DNA from: an uncultured Gammaproteobacteria bacterium
GTDB taxonomy: Bacteria; Pseudomonadota; Gammaproteobacteria; Arenicellales; JAANXG01
Length of the DNA stretch: 34,868 bases
Assembly: GCA_947259395.1 (NCBI GenBank)
Contig: CAMYMN010000066.1
Coordinates: 1 to 34,868 of the forward strand
Reading direction: 5' to 3'
Shown in pieces: positions 9,701 through 16,508 of this stretch. The translations under genes and the position numbers were made by a program. Under the pieces are notes generated by a model. That model did no database searches. It was not told where the DNA came from and was given only the letters and a program-made list of their open reading frames with translations. Each line of letters begins with the position of its first letter. Within the stretch, counting starts at the first letter, position 1.

Positions 9701-10195
9701 CAGCCGCAGCTCGGGCAAGACTATGAAGAGATAGTCGCGCAAATGAAACAAGGCGTGGTCAATTGGCGGGCTCAGGGATCGGAATTGGGGACCGCTTATT
9801 TTCATACGTTGCTGGCCGACGTGCACAGGAAACAAAGACAGACAGAAGAAGGGCTGGATGCGGTGGCGGATGCGCAGGCGTTTACCAGGAAAACTAACGA
9901 ACGATTCTTGGAGACTGAGCAATTTCGGCTCAAAGGAGAGTTGTTGCTGCAACGAAACGATGCGAGCACGGTAGAGCCCGAATCCTGCTTTCGGCAGGCG
10001 CTTGATGTTGCTCGCCATCAGCAGGCCAAATCACTTGAACTGCGCGCAGCGACAAGCCTGGCACGTCTTTGGAGCGAACAAGGTAAGCGCACCGAAGCAT
10101 ACGAGTTGCTCGCACCGATCTATGGCTGGTTCACGGAAGGCTTTGATACACAGGACTTGGGAGACGCGAAGACGCTTTTGAAGCGGCTCGCATAA
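6797..10195 (+). CDS. Class III adenylate/guanylate cyclase with AAA ATPase and TPR domains
   Basis: A 1132-residue multidomain signalling protein starting at TTG 6797, behind GAGGAAG at 6782-6788. Residues 1-50 hold two zinc ribbons (C3, C6, C17, C20 and C28, C31, C42, C45). Residues ~90-270 form a class III nucleotide cyclase domain, with metal-binding D100 (MFCDLVGST) and D144 (YMGDGMLVYFG). From ~288 comes an AAA/STAND-type ATPase with Walker A GEAGIGKS (318-325) and a Walker B-like VIEDAQWVD. The rest is a long alpha-helical TPR-like region. This architecture is widespread in proteobacteria and actinobacteria as a presumed sensor that couples ligand or protein binding to NTP hydrolysis and cyclic nucleotide output. 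No transmembrane segment is visible, so it is cytoplasmic. It stands alone; the input signal is unknown. Confidence 0.92.
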   Translation: MQCSQCHAENRDGRRFCAECGVPLAIVCPDCAFTNDLGEKFCGGCGKALAVAASASAAKTKSLRAESKSPLPTRNSGPAGVHESVATEAERRQLTVMFCDLVGSTALSQQLDPEDLRNVFDSYQQAAGEVIDRYDGFIAKYMGDGMLVYFGYPRAHEDDAERAIHSGLEIIATMKELNTSRSHEKGGELAVRIGIATGLVVVGKGASEDAAIVGETPNLAARLQTIANANTVVIGESTRDLAGGMFEYATAGTHDLKGYVKPVQVWRVVQKSTAKSRFEATVKRGLMPLVGREEEIALLLKRWTQAKDGESQVVLLAGEAGIGKSRIVRAFRDRVLDEPHNRILYYGSPYHQNSAFYPAIDQIERAMRFDKDDSPAQKLNKIEAVLDDLSLSKAELAPLLASLLSLPTNDRYPPVLFGPEQIKKDIIDALVTIIETMASRNPVIMVIEDAQWVDPSTLELIDLVIEKLRSSRFLLVITSRPEFEARWGGSVQPTLLTLNRMSRKEIIGMVEEVTRGKVLPDAVLNHIITKTDGVPLFVEELTKTVLESDLLQDIGERYVLLDSLPELPIPASLQDSLMARLDRLATVREVAQLAATVGRNFNFELLAAVSPLGDRELRDALAQLLEAELIYHRGLPADEEYVFKHLMVQEVAYQTLLKTTRQRYHARIAKALLEQFPQTVENQPEVLAHHYTEAHLAKEAIGYWQQAGQKAVASSANLEAIGHLNQGLKLLNTLPDTPERVEQELKLQLTLAVPLTATSGYAAPEVEHAYKRARQLSQQMGQTPQLFPALYGLWRYRCLRAEYKTALELGKELLKLAQDLQDTAFVMASHRTLGATFFYLGELSDSRAHLAQVIDNLSRDQSSPTQLIQEAYDVIDPRVASRSYMSWVLWLFGYADQARQASREVVALAQTLAHPFSMALALSFAAWLHQFCREEQQTRECAEAAILLAREQGFPFWVGWGEVLRGWAQPQLGQDYEEIVAQMKQGVVNWRAQGSELGTAYFHTLLADVHRKQRQTEEGLDAVADAQAFTRKTNERFLETEQFRLKGELLLQRNDASTVEPESCFRQALDVARHQQAKSLELRAATSLARLWSEQGKRTEAYELLAPIYGWFTEGFDTQDLGDAKTLLKRLA

Positions 10196-10530
10196 GATTT
10201 TCGAGACCGAGTCTGGACAGGGTCGACGTCTTTTATGGCGGCCTTGACGAAATGCCCCGGGTGACTTTTGCCTAACCACATCATTAGTTGCTTTATCGTG
10301 CGCTAGCGGTTTAAGTGATCTCTTTGTTACCTGATTTACTCCCAGCACCGAGGCCGACTAGTGACCCTCGCCATTGGCTAATGTACATCGCAAAAACAGT
10401 GAAGACCGTCTACAATCTAATACTTGTTTTCGTTCGTTACCCATGCCGATGCCGAACGTCAATAGATCAGGTAGTCGTGCTGATCCGAACAAAACTAAAG
10501 ATACCCTGCAAGTTTCTGGAGAACTGTGAA
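10196..10530. other. Intergenic region between cyclase and OB-fold gene
   Basis: No gene, repeat or strong terminator is recognised in these 335 bases. The frame of the downstream gene is open to 10315, but that part has no signal-peptide or family character. The region likely carries the promoter of the secreted OB-fold protein. Confidence 0.4.
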
Positions 10531-10905
10531 ATGCTAAAGTCGGTCAACATCTTTTTTGCGACACTGGCCCTGGTCTCGTTCACCGCCGCGGGTTTTGCTG
10601 AGGAACCCCTAAAAAAGACCGTAGAGGCACTGTTTGCGGAAAAGGACACCTTGAACGGTAAACAGGTCCAGATCACGGGTGAGGTGGTGAAGGTAAACAA
10701 CGGAATCATGAACCGTAACTTTCTTCATGTTAAGGACGGTACCGGTGCGGTGGGCAGCAACGATATCACCATCACCAGCCAGCAAACGGCGCAGATCGGC
10801 GACAAGGTGGCAATAACGGGGCGCGTTGCCACCGGCGTTGATTTTGGGGCAGGTTACACCTATCCGGTACTGGTAGAGAAAGCTGACATCAAGAAACTGC
10901 CGTGA
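10531..10905 (+). CDS. Secreted small OB-fold (nucleic-acid-binding-type) protein
   Basis: A 124-residue protein with GGAG at 10518-10521, nine bases before ATG 10531. A signal peptide is clear: MLKS, a hydrophobic core to about residue 20, and an AxA-like cleavage site at GFA|EE (after A23). The mature part runs KTVEALFAEKDTLNGKQVQITGEVVKV, then FLHVKDGTG, then GDKVAITGRV. This is the typical strand pattern of an OB fold of the tRNA_anti-like type found in exported proteins. Function is unknown; exported OB-fold proteins of this kind are often small ligand- or metal-binding factors. It lies between the cyclase gene and the convergent uup gene, 18 bases from the uup stop. Confidence 0.7.
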   Translation: MLKSVNIFFATLALVSFTAAGFAEEPLKKTVEALFAEKDTLNGKQVQITGEVVKVNNGIMNRNFLHVKDGTGAVGSNDITITSQQTAQIGDKVAITGRVATGVDFGAGYTYPVLVEKADIKKLP

Positions 10906-10923
10906 TAGTAGACCATGTTTATG

Positions 10924-12858
10924 CTAAGGCTTTTTGATCTCTGAACCCGATGCGCTACGGGTCCTGGCCTCCAGATATTCCCAGCGGTCGTAGGCCTGTT
11001 CCAACTCGCTGCGGATCTGGTGCAGGCGGTCCACGGTTGCAGTAATCATATCCCGGTGCTGCTGATATAACTCGGCTTGACTCACTTGCTGCGTGAGGTG
11101 CTGTTGTTCTCGTTCTAATTCTTCGATACGCCCCGGGATTGCACCCAATTCCCGTTGTTCCTTATAGCTCAATTTCTTCCGCTGGGTAGAAGCCCTGTTT
11201 TCACTGTGCCGCCGCTTGGCATCGTTGCGCGGCGCGCCGGTAGCGGTTTTTCCCTGCACCAGGGAGGGCTTTTTTTGTCGCAACCAGTCTTCGTACCCGC
11301 CCACATACTCCCCCACCCCGCCGTCACTTTCGAACACCAAGGTGCTGGTCACCACGTTGTCAAGAAATGTACGGTCGTGACTGACCAATAAAAGGGTGCC
11401 GTCGAAATCGATCAATAGTTCTTCGAGCAATTCCAATGTGTCGACGTCGAGATCGTTAGTCGGCTCATCGAGAACCATCATATTTGCCGGTTGTGTGAAC
11501 ATTTTTGCCAATAACAGGCGGTTGCGCTCACCGCCGGACAGGCTGTTGACCGGCGAATCGATGCGCTCAGGCGGAAACAAAAAGTCTTTCAAATAGCTGA
11601 TGACATGACGTGAACGGCCGCGCACTGCAATGTAGTCGCTCCCTTCGCTCACGTTGTCCCGGACCGTCTCGTTCGCATCCAGCCGGATCCTTTGTTGGTC
11701 AAAGTATGCAATCTGCAGGCGGCTGCCCATGGCAATGCGGCCCGAATCGGGTGTTATCTCACCCAAGATCAGCCTCAACAACGTGCTTTTGCCACAGCCG
11801 TTTGGACCGATGACTCCCACCCGGTCTCCACGCATGATGCGCGTTGACAAATCACGAATGACCACATGATCACCGTAACGAAAACTGACACGATGCAGGT
11901 CTGCGACCCGCTTTCCGGACAGATCACTGCTGTCCACATCGAAGCTGACCTTCCCTGACATCGCTTGACGTTGGCTGCGTGCCCTGCGCATGGCTTGCAG
12001 AGTTCTGACCCTGCCTTCGTTACGGGTGCGCCGTGCCTTGATGCCTTGGCGTATCCACGCTTCATGTTCCATTAGTTTTTTGTCAAATTTGGCGTTCGCC
12101 CTGGTTTCGATTTCCAGTAACTCGTCTTTCTTGCGTTGGTAGTGGACATAGTCGCCGGGGAAAGACGCCAACTCGCCCCGATCCAGTTCGATAATGCGTG
12201 TCGCCAGGTGTTTGAGCAGGGTGCGATCATGGGTGATGAACATTAACGCACCCCGAAAAGACACCAGAAATCCTTCCAGCCAGGTGATCGCTGCGATATC
12301 CATATGATTGGTCGGCTCGTCCAATAACAACAGATCCGGATTACTCACCAGCGCCTGCGCCAACATCACCTGCCGGCGTATACCGCCGGAGCAATCGGCG
12401 ATGCGCTTGTCGGCGGGTAACGATAGACGGCTCAATACGGTCTCGACCTTCTGGTTGATGTTCCACCCACCCGTGGCGTCGATACGTTGTTGCAGGCTTG
12501 ATAACGTGTGCAAAGACACCGCATCGGATTCACCGACATGATGCGAAACATTGTGATAGTCGGTCAGTAATCGGCCCAAGTCTCCCAACCCCGATGCGAC
12601 GACCTCGAAAACCGTGTCGGAAGTCGCCGCCGGCACCTCCTGCTCCAAGTGGGAGATGCGCAAGCTATCTGTGCGCCAGATCTCACCATCGTCTGGTTGG
12701 ATACCACCGCTGATGAGTCGAAACAAAGTGGACTTGCCCACGCCGTTTCGCCCCACCAAGCTAATTCGTTCACCAGCCGCAACCCTCAGATCCACATGAT
12801 CCATTAGCGGCCGATGACCATAGGCCAGGGATACGTCATTCAAGCTCAATAACGTCAT
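10924..12858 (-). CDS. uup: ABC-F family ATPase Uup
   Basis: A 644-residue ABC-F protein with two ABC domains and no membrane segments. Domain 1 has Walker A GRNGVGKS (36-43), signature CSGGIRRQVMLAQ and Walker B LLLLDEPTNHMD. Domain 2 has GPNGCGKS, LSGGERNRLLLAK and MMVLDEPTNDLD. Between them lies the charged ABC-F linker (about residues 235-300, rich in Arg/Lys). The C-terminal ~90 residues form a coiled coil (KLSYKEQRELGAIPGRIEELE onward), the hallmark of the Uup subfamily, which binds DNA or ribosomes. Uup acts on ribosomes and influences precise excision of transposons. Length and order fit E. coli Uup (635 aa). The ribosome binding site is weak. It is divergent from the MFS gene, sharing a 259-base control region. 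Confidence 0.92.
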   Translation of the reverse strand: MTLLSLNDVSLAYGHRPLMDHVDLRVAAGERISLVGRNGVGKSTLFRLISGGIQPDDGEIWRTDSLRISHLEQEVPAATSDTVFEVVASGLGDLGRLLTDYHNVSHHVGESDAVSLHTLSSLQQRIDATGGWNINQKVETVLSRLSLPADKRIADCSGGIRRQVMLAQALVSNPDLLLLDEPTNHMDIAAITWLEGFLVSFRGALMFITHDRTLLKHLATRIIELDRGELASFPGDYVHYQRKKDELLEIETRANAKFDKKLMEHEAWIRQGIKARRTRNEGRVRTLQAMRRARSQRQAMSGKVSFDVDSSDLSGKRVADLHRVSFRYGDHVVIRDLSTRIMRGDRVGVIGPNGCGKSTLLRLILGEITPDSGRIAMGSRLQIAYFDQQRIRLDANETVRDNVSEGSDYIAVRGRSRHVISYLKDFLFPPERIDSPVNSLSGGERNRLLLAKMFTQPANMMVLDEPTNDLDVDTLELLEELLIDFDGTLLLVSHDRTFLDNVVTSTLVFESDGGVGEYVGGYEDWLRQKKPSLVQGKTATGAPRNDAKRRHSENRASTQRKKLSYKEQRELGAIPGRIEELEREQQHLTQQVSQAELYQQHRDMITATVDRLHQIRSELEQAYDRWEYLEARTRSASGSEIKKP

Positions 12859-13117
12859 CGATTTTAAAACCGTTCGCCTGGTTTCATTTTACGTTTACTT
12901 CACTATTGAATTATTGTGGTCTACATCAATACTGGCAGGCGCGACTCCACCTTGCAGCATTAGAAAACGCCCGTGCCGTCAATGGATGATCACGCGAGGC
13001 CGTTTCGCACGCATCCGCGGCCCGCCCAGCGCTTGAAGATGATACCCTGTCAATGCGCATGAAACGGGGGGTTACCGGCTTTCTCATATACAAAGAATAC
13101 AAGAATATGAACTGACC

Positions 13118-14350
13118 GTGCTGATCACACGAACCGACAACTGGCTTGCACTTATTTTCTCTGCGCGGGTGCTGATGTATGCCAATTACATGGTGTATGC
13201 GGCATGTCTGCCGGTGCTGCTCGATGAATGGCAGATGTCGGCCGCGCAGGCCGGCACCATTGCCTCCGGTTTTATGGCGGCGTATGCGGTCTCCTTGTTC
13301 GCGTCATCGTGGTTAGCGGATCACTTCGGCGCCAAGCGGGTTTTCGTGACCTCCGCGGTGTTGAGTATGTTGACCGCGATGGCATTCGGGTTTTTCGCTC
13401 GCTCCTACCTCAGCGGCTTGTTGTTCTACTCCCTGGCCGCCGCCACACAGGGTGGCCTGTACACACCGGCTATCATCCTGTTCGCAGACCGGTACGATTC
13501 GAGTCGGCGCGGCACCGCGGTGGGTTATCTCATCGCCAGCACCTCTGTCGGCTACGCTTTTTCCCTTGGGGTAACGGGATTATGCCTGCATCTCGCCGGC
13601 TACCGTGCCGCCTTCATCGTCACCGGTCTACTGCCGGTGCTGGGCGTGATCATGTCGTGGTTCGCGCTGCGCGGGACACCCAACATCATCCATCCCCGAC
13701 CCCGCGGTATCCGCGTATTCCAGTTGCTGCGAAAAAACCATGACACCCGGTGTCTGGTCGCCGGTTACACGTCGCATTCCTGGGAATTGCTCGGCATGTG
13801 GTCATGGACCCCCACCTTCTTCGCGGCGAGTTTCGCGCTGGCCGGAAACGGCCTCGCGGACACCGCCCAATTTGGGGCGTATCTCGCGGCGTCTATGCAC
13901 ATCGTCGGATCCTTCGCCTCGGCGTCGATGGGACGCCTGTCCGATCATTGGGGCCGCCGCCGGGTGCTGATCTGGGTCGCGGCTTGCGGGGCACTGCTTT
14001 CGTTCACCCTCGGGTGGCTGATCGTGTTTCCCGTGTATGTGGTCATGGTAATCGGTTTTCTTTATTACTTTGCGGCCATCGGCGATTCGCCGGTGTTGTC
14101 CACCGCCCTGTCCGAATCCGTCGACGCCGGCTATCTCGGCTCCGTGCTTGCAGTGCGTGCGCTACTGGGATTCGGCGCCGGGTCCGTGGCGCCGATCGTG
14201 TTCGGGGCGGTATTGGACTGGACCAATCCAACCGGCACGGTGGTGACCCAGTGGGGTTGGGCGTTCGTGGTCCTCGGACTCGGTGGGGCGCTTGCCACCT
14301 GGTATGCAATTCGTTTCCGCGGCGTCGGCGCGCGTACCGCAGATCCATAG
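13118..14350 (+). CDS. MFS transporter
   Basis: A 410-residue polytopic membrane protein with about 12 hydrophobic segments, in two six-helix halves separated by a polar loop near residues 187-205 (NIIHPRPRGIRVFQLLRKN). The MFS loop 2-3 motif is present as ADHFGAKRV, and its second-half equivalent as GRLSDHWGRRRV. It is an inner-membrane secondary transporter with unknown substrate, resembling the cyanate/nitrate-like and aromatic-acid branches only loosely. Start: GTG 13118 has no good ribosome binding site, but later ATGs would cut into the first helix, so the exact start is uncertain. The gene converges on the PLP-dependent dehydratase with a seven-base gap between stops. Confidence 0.85.
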   Translation: MLITRTDNWLALIFSARVLMYANYMVYAACLPVLLDEWQMSAAQAGTIASGFMAAYAVSLFASSWLADHFGAKRVFVTSAVLSMLTAMAFGFFARSYLSGLLFYSLAAATQGGLYTPAIILFADRYDSSRRGTAVGYLIASTSVGYAFSLGVTGLCLHLAGYRAAFIVTGLLPVLGVIMSWFALRGTPNIIHPRPRGIRVFQLLRKNHDTRCLVAGYTSHSWELLGMWSWTPTFFAASFALAGNGLADTAQFGAYLAASMHIVGSFASASMGRLSDHWGRRRVLIWVAACGALLSFTLGWLIVFPVYVVMVIGFLYYFAAIGDSPVLSTALSESVDAGYLGSVLAVRALLGFGAGSVAPIVFGAVLDWTNPTGTVVTQWGWAFVVLGLGGALATWYAIRFRGVGARTADP

Positions 14351-14357
14351 ATCGCCG

Positions 14358-15371
14358 TCAAATCGGTTCGTCGGCAATATGGCGATCCGGCGTAACCGAC
14401 AACAAGTCCTGCGCCCAGATTGTCTCGTAGGTCTGTGGCGCGATATTACCGCCGGATAACATCACCAACACCCGGCGCGGTTCGGGTTGGCTTTTGGCCC
14501 ATGCGCAGGCGCCCGCCATGGCGACCGCCGATGTCGGCTCGACCGGGGTCTTGATTAAATGAGTGAGCCATTGTGTCCAGTAGATGATCTCCTGCTCTTC
14601 AATCTCATAGAATCCCGCCAACCGCTTGAGGTATTGGAACGTGCGTGGTGAGACGCAAAGCGTGCGCGCACCATCGGCAATGGTATCCGGTGAATTGGTG
14701 AAGCGGATAATGTCACCGCTGCGGTAGGATTGCGTCGCATCGTTGGCCTGTAACGGTTCGGCGCCGTACACCGGCGTCCCCGGCGCCAGCAGCTGGGTGG
14801 CCAGATAGGTGCCGGACAGCCAGCCGCCACCGCCGCAGGTGGCAAAGATCGCATCCGGACGCAAACCAGCATTGAGGGCTTCATACGCCGCGGTACCTTG
14901 CCCGGCGAGCACCCAGTCGTTGTCATAAGGATGCAACAGATACGCCCCTTGTTCTTGGAGTTCAGTGGTTTTCACTTCGGCCTCTGCGCGGCTACCGGTG
15001 ACGAGCACCTTCGCGCCATAACCGGCGGTCGCCTGCCGCTTGACGCGCGAGGCGTCGGCCGGCAACAGGATGGTCGCCGGCACGCCCACTTGTCTAGCCG
15101 CGTAGGCCGCCGCCTGCGCATGATTGCCCGAACTGAAGGCCACAACGCTGTCCGGCAAGTTGCCTTGTTCCTGCAACGACAACAAGGCATTGAGCGCGCC
15201 GCGCACCTTGAATGCGCCGACTTTCTGAAATCCTTCGACCTTGAAAACGAACTCGTGACCCAGCCAGTGATTCAGCAGCGTGGAACGGAACAGCGGTGTT
15301 TGATTGATAAACGGCGCGATGCGTTCGTGTGCCTGGGCAACAACGGCAGGAGCCAATGGTTTGTCAGTCAC
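14358..15371 (-). CDS. PLP-dependent threonine/serine dehydratase
   Basis: A 337-residue fold-type II PLP enzyme. The Schiff-base lysine is K55 in VGAFKVRGA, the substrate-carboxylate loop is SSGNHAQ (residues 80-86), and the phosphate-binding glycine loop is CGGGGWLSG. There is no C-terminal ACT regulatory domain, so it is of the catabolic dehydratase / serine racemase size class rather than biosynthetic IlvA. The likely reaction is deamination of L-threonine or L-serine (or a hydroxy-amino-acid analogue) to a 2-oxoacid and ammonia. The glycine loop differs slightly from TdcB (GGGGW instead of GGGGL), leaving room for phenylserine- or hydroxyaspartate-type substrates. The start is GTG 15371. 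It converges with the MFS gene. Context gives no pathway. Confidence 0.85.
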   Translation of the reverse strand: MTDKPLAPAVVAQAHERIAPFINQTPLFRSTLLNHWLGHEFVFKVEGFQKVGAFKVRGALNALLSLQEQGNLPDSVVAFSSGNHAQAAAYAARQVGVPATILLPADASRVKRQATAGYGAKVLVTGSRAEAEVKTTELQEQGAYLLHPYDNDWVLAGQGTAAYEALNAGLRPDAIFATCGGGGWLSGTYLATQLLAPGTPVYGAEPLQANDATQSYRSGDIIRFTNSPDTIADGARTLCVSPRTFQYLKRLAGFYEIEEQEIIYWTQWLTHLIKTPVEPTSAVAMAGACAWAKSQPEPRRVLVMLSGGNIAPQTYETIWAQDLLSVTPDRHIADEPI

Positions 15372-15710
15372 GATACTATCCTAACCGACGCACGGGTCTG
15401 CACAAACACGTGGTCTGCGCCTATGCCGTAGACTACAAAATAGCAAAAGGAGCAAAACGGGTCGCCAACAACTAACAATCAATTGCGTTGTCGTTTGTCA
15501 CCGACCTCTCAATTCAGCGGTCATCGAGTTCCGGGGACAGTTTACTTATCTGTGAATATGTTGGGTGGTGATTTACCTGAACTGGCCTATTTCTATGCCG
15601 TTGGTAATCGGCGACTAGACCGTTACCGAATTTGTGCACAGATAAGTATAGTCCCCTGAACGCAAGAGTTTTTCAACACTCTCGGTCAGGAGCGAGCATG
15701 TGGAAAACAG
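15372..15710. other. Intergenic region containing an inverted-repeat element
   Basis: This 339-base gap is largely occupied by the inverted-repeat element at 15529-15660. No gene is seen; the minus-strand promoter of the dehydratase gene should lie near 15372-15450. Confidence 0.5.
15529..15660. repeat. 132-bp element with terminal inverted repeats (REP/MITE-like)
   Basis: The left arm 15529-15554 and right arm 15637-15660 are inverted copies. Both contain TTC-x-GGGGAC at the outer end and ACTTATCTGTG at the inner end, with a two-base indel between them. They enclose about 82 bases without coding potential. Sequences of the GGGGACAGTTTACTTAT type are commonly found near REP-associated tyrosine transposases in gammaproteobacteria (family knowledge). 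No transposase is present here, so this is most likely a non-autonomous copy or a remnant. Confidence 0.65.
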
Positions 15711-16145
15711 CTACACGGTCGACTTTGCGTAATCATCTACGAACCGCATCGTCAAACGGATCTGCTTCAGGGTCGCTTTCATGAGGTCGCGTTGACTTAT
15801 GACTTTCTTCAGGACCCCGTCTTCCACTAACGGCAGATGCCGAATATTGTGTTCCGACATCAACTTCATGGCATCCATTACCGTATCCTTCGGCGAACAC
15901 ACCACCACGTCTCGGGTCATCAGGTCTTCGACGCTGACAGCAAGTGCCTCCGGCCCATGCCGCGCAACGGCTCGAACGACGTCGCGCTCCGACAGTATCC
16001 CTAGCAGTCCGCCCGCAGCATCGCGAACCGGCAGAACACCGATGTCGTGGTCCGCCAATAGCGACGATGCTTCTTTGAGGGTGTAGTCACGGTCGCAGGC
16101 CAACAACTCTTCGTCATGCTGCGTAGTCACATCGCCGACTTTCAT
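15711..16145 (-). CDS. Two-CBS-domain protein
   Basis: A 144-residue cytoplasmic protein made almost entirely of a CBS pair (Bateman module). The first CBS has LKEASSLLADHDIGVLPVRD and GILSERDVVRAVARHG. The second has MTRDVVVCSPKDTVMDAMKLMSEHNIRHLPLVEDG and KVISQRDLMKATL. Such stand-alone proteins bind adenosine nucleotides or NAD and act as energy-state regulators or accessory subunits; the partner is unknown. Start ATG 16145 is chosen because a strong GAGGAGG ribosome binding site lies just upstream on the minus strand. The open frame reaching to 16241 lacks one. It is the last gene of a possible minus-strand operon after the YbjT-like gene and the small MinE-like ORF. Confidence 0.9.
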   Translation of the reverse strand: MKVGDVTTQHDEELLACDRDYTLKEASSLLADHDIGVLPVRDAAGGLLGILSERDVVRAVARHGPEALAVSVEDLMTRDVVVCSPKDTVMDAMKLMSEHNIRHLPLVEDGVLKKVISQRDLMKATLKQIRLTMRFVDDYAKSTV

Positions 16146-16267
16146 GTTTTCCTCCTCTTGGCTGGCTGAGTGCCAGGGGCAGAAACTCGTTCGTGCTGCA
16201 CCGTAAGGAACCGACCCGTCCACACGGTTAGCGATGATCATCCACCATCATGTCACGAGTATCAAGC

Positions 16268-16477
16268 CTACCGATTTCGCGCGGACGGCAACAATTCGAT
16301 GGTATCCGAGTCGACCTGCGCAAGACCAGCGTTGGTGGAAGAAAACAACGCTTGATACCGACTACAACCCGCCCGGTGCTGCCTTATCAGCGTCAGCACC
16401 TCGTTGAGTCGGACGCGGTCCTTTGCAATCTGGCACTCTTTGTCAGATCGAGTCTGTGGCTTGTTGAAATAATCCAT
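16268..16477 (-). CDS. Small MinE-like protein (tentative)
   Basis: A 69-residue frame starting at ATG 16477, 31 bases after the stop of the YbjT-like gene on the same strand. It begins MDYFNKPQTRSDKECQIAKDR and ends near QVDSDTIELLP. MinE, the topological specificity factor of the Min division system, has an N-terminal LDFF helix, then AKERL, and about 38 residues later a QIDPE-V-V strand. The spacing and the LDFF / AK-R / VD-x-x-x-I pattern agree, but the middle LxxLxxxIlxVIxKY helix is not well conserved. No minC or minD is nearby, and the ribosome binding site is poor. This may be a divergent or decayed minE-like gene, or a chance frame. Confidence 0.35.
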   Translation of the reverse strand: MDYFNKPQTRSDKECQIAKDRVRLNEVLTLIRQHRAGCSRYQALFSSTNAGLAQVDSDTIELLPSARNR

Positions 16478-16508
16478 TAAATCAATACGCCACAACCTCA
16501 ACTTTTAT

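Noticed and set aside
10315..10530. N-terminal extension of the secreted OB-fold protein
   Set aside because: Would bury the signal peptide inside the chain; GGAG supports ATG 10531.
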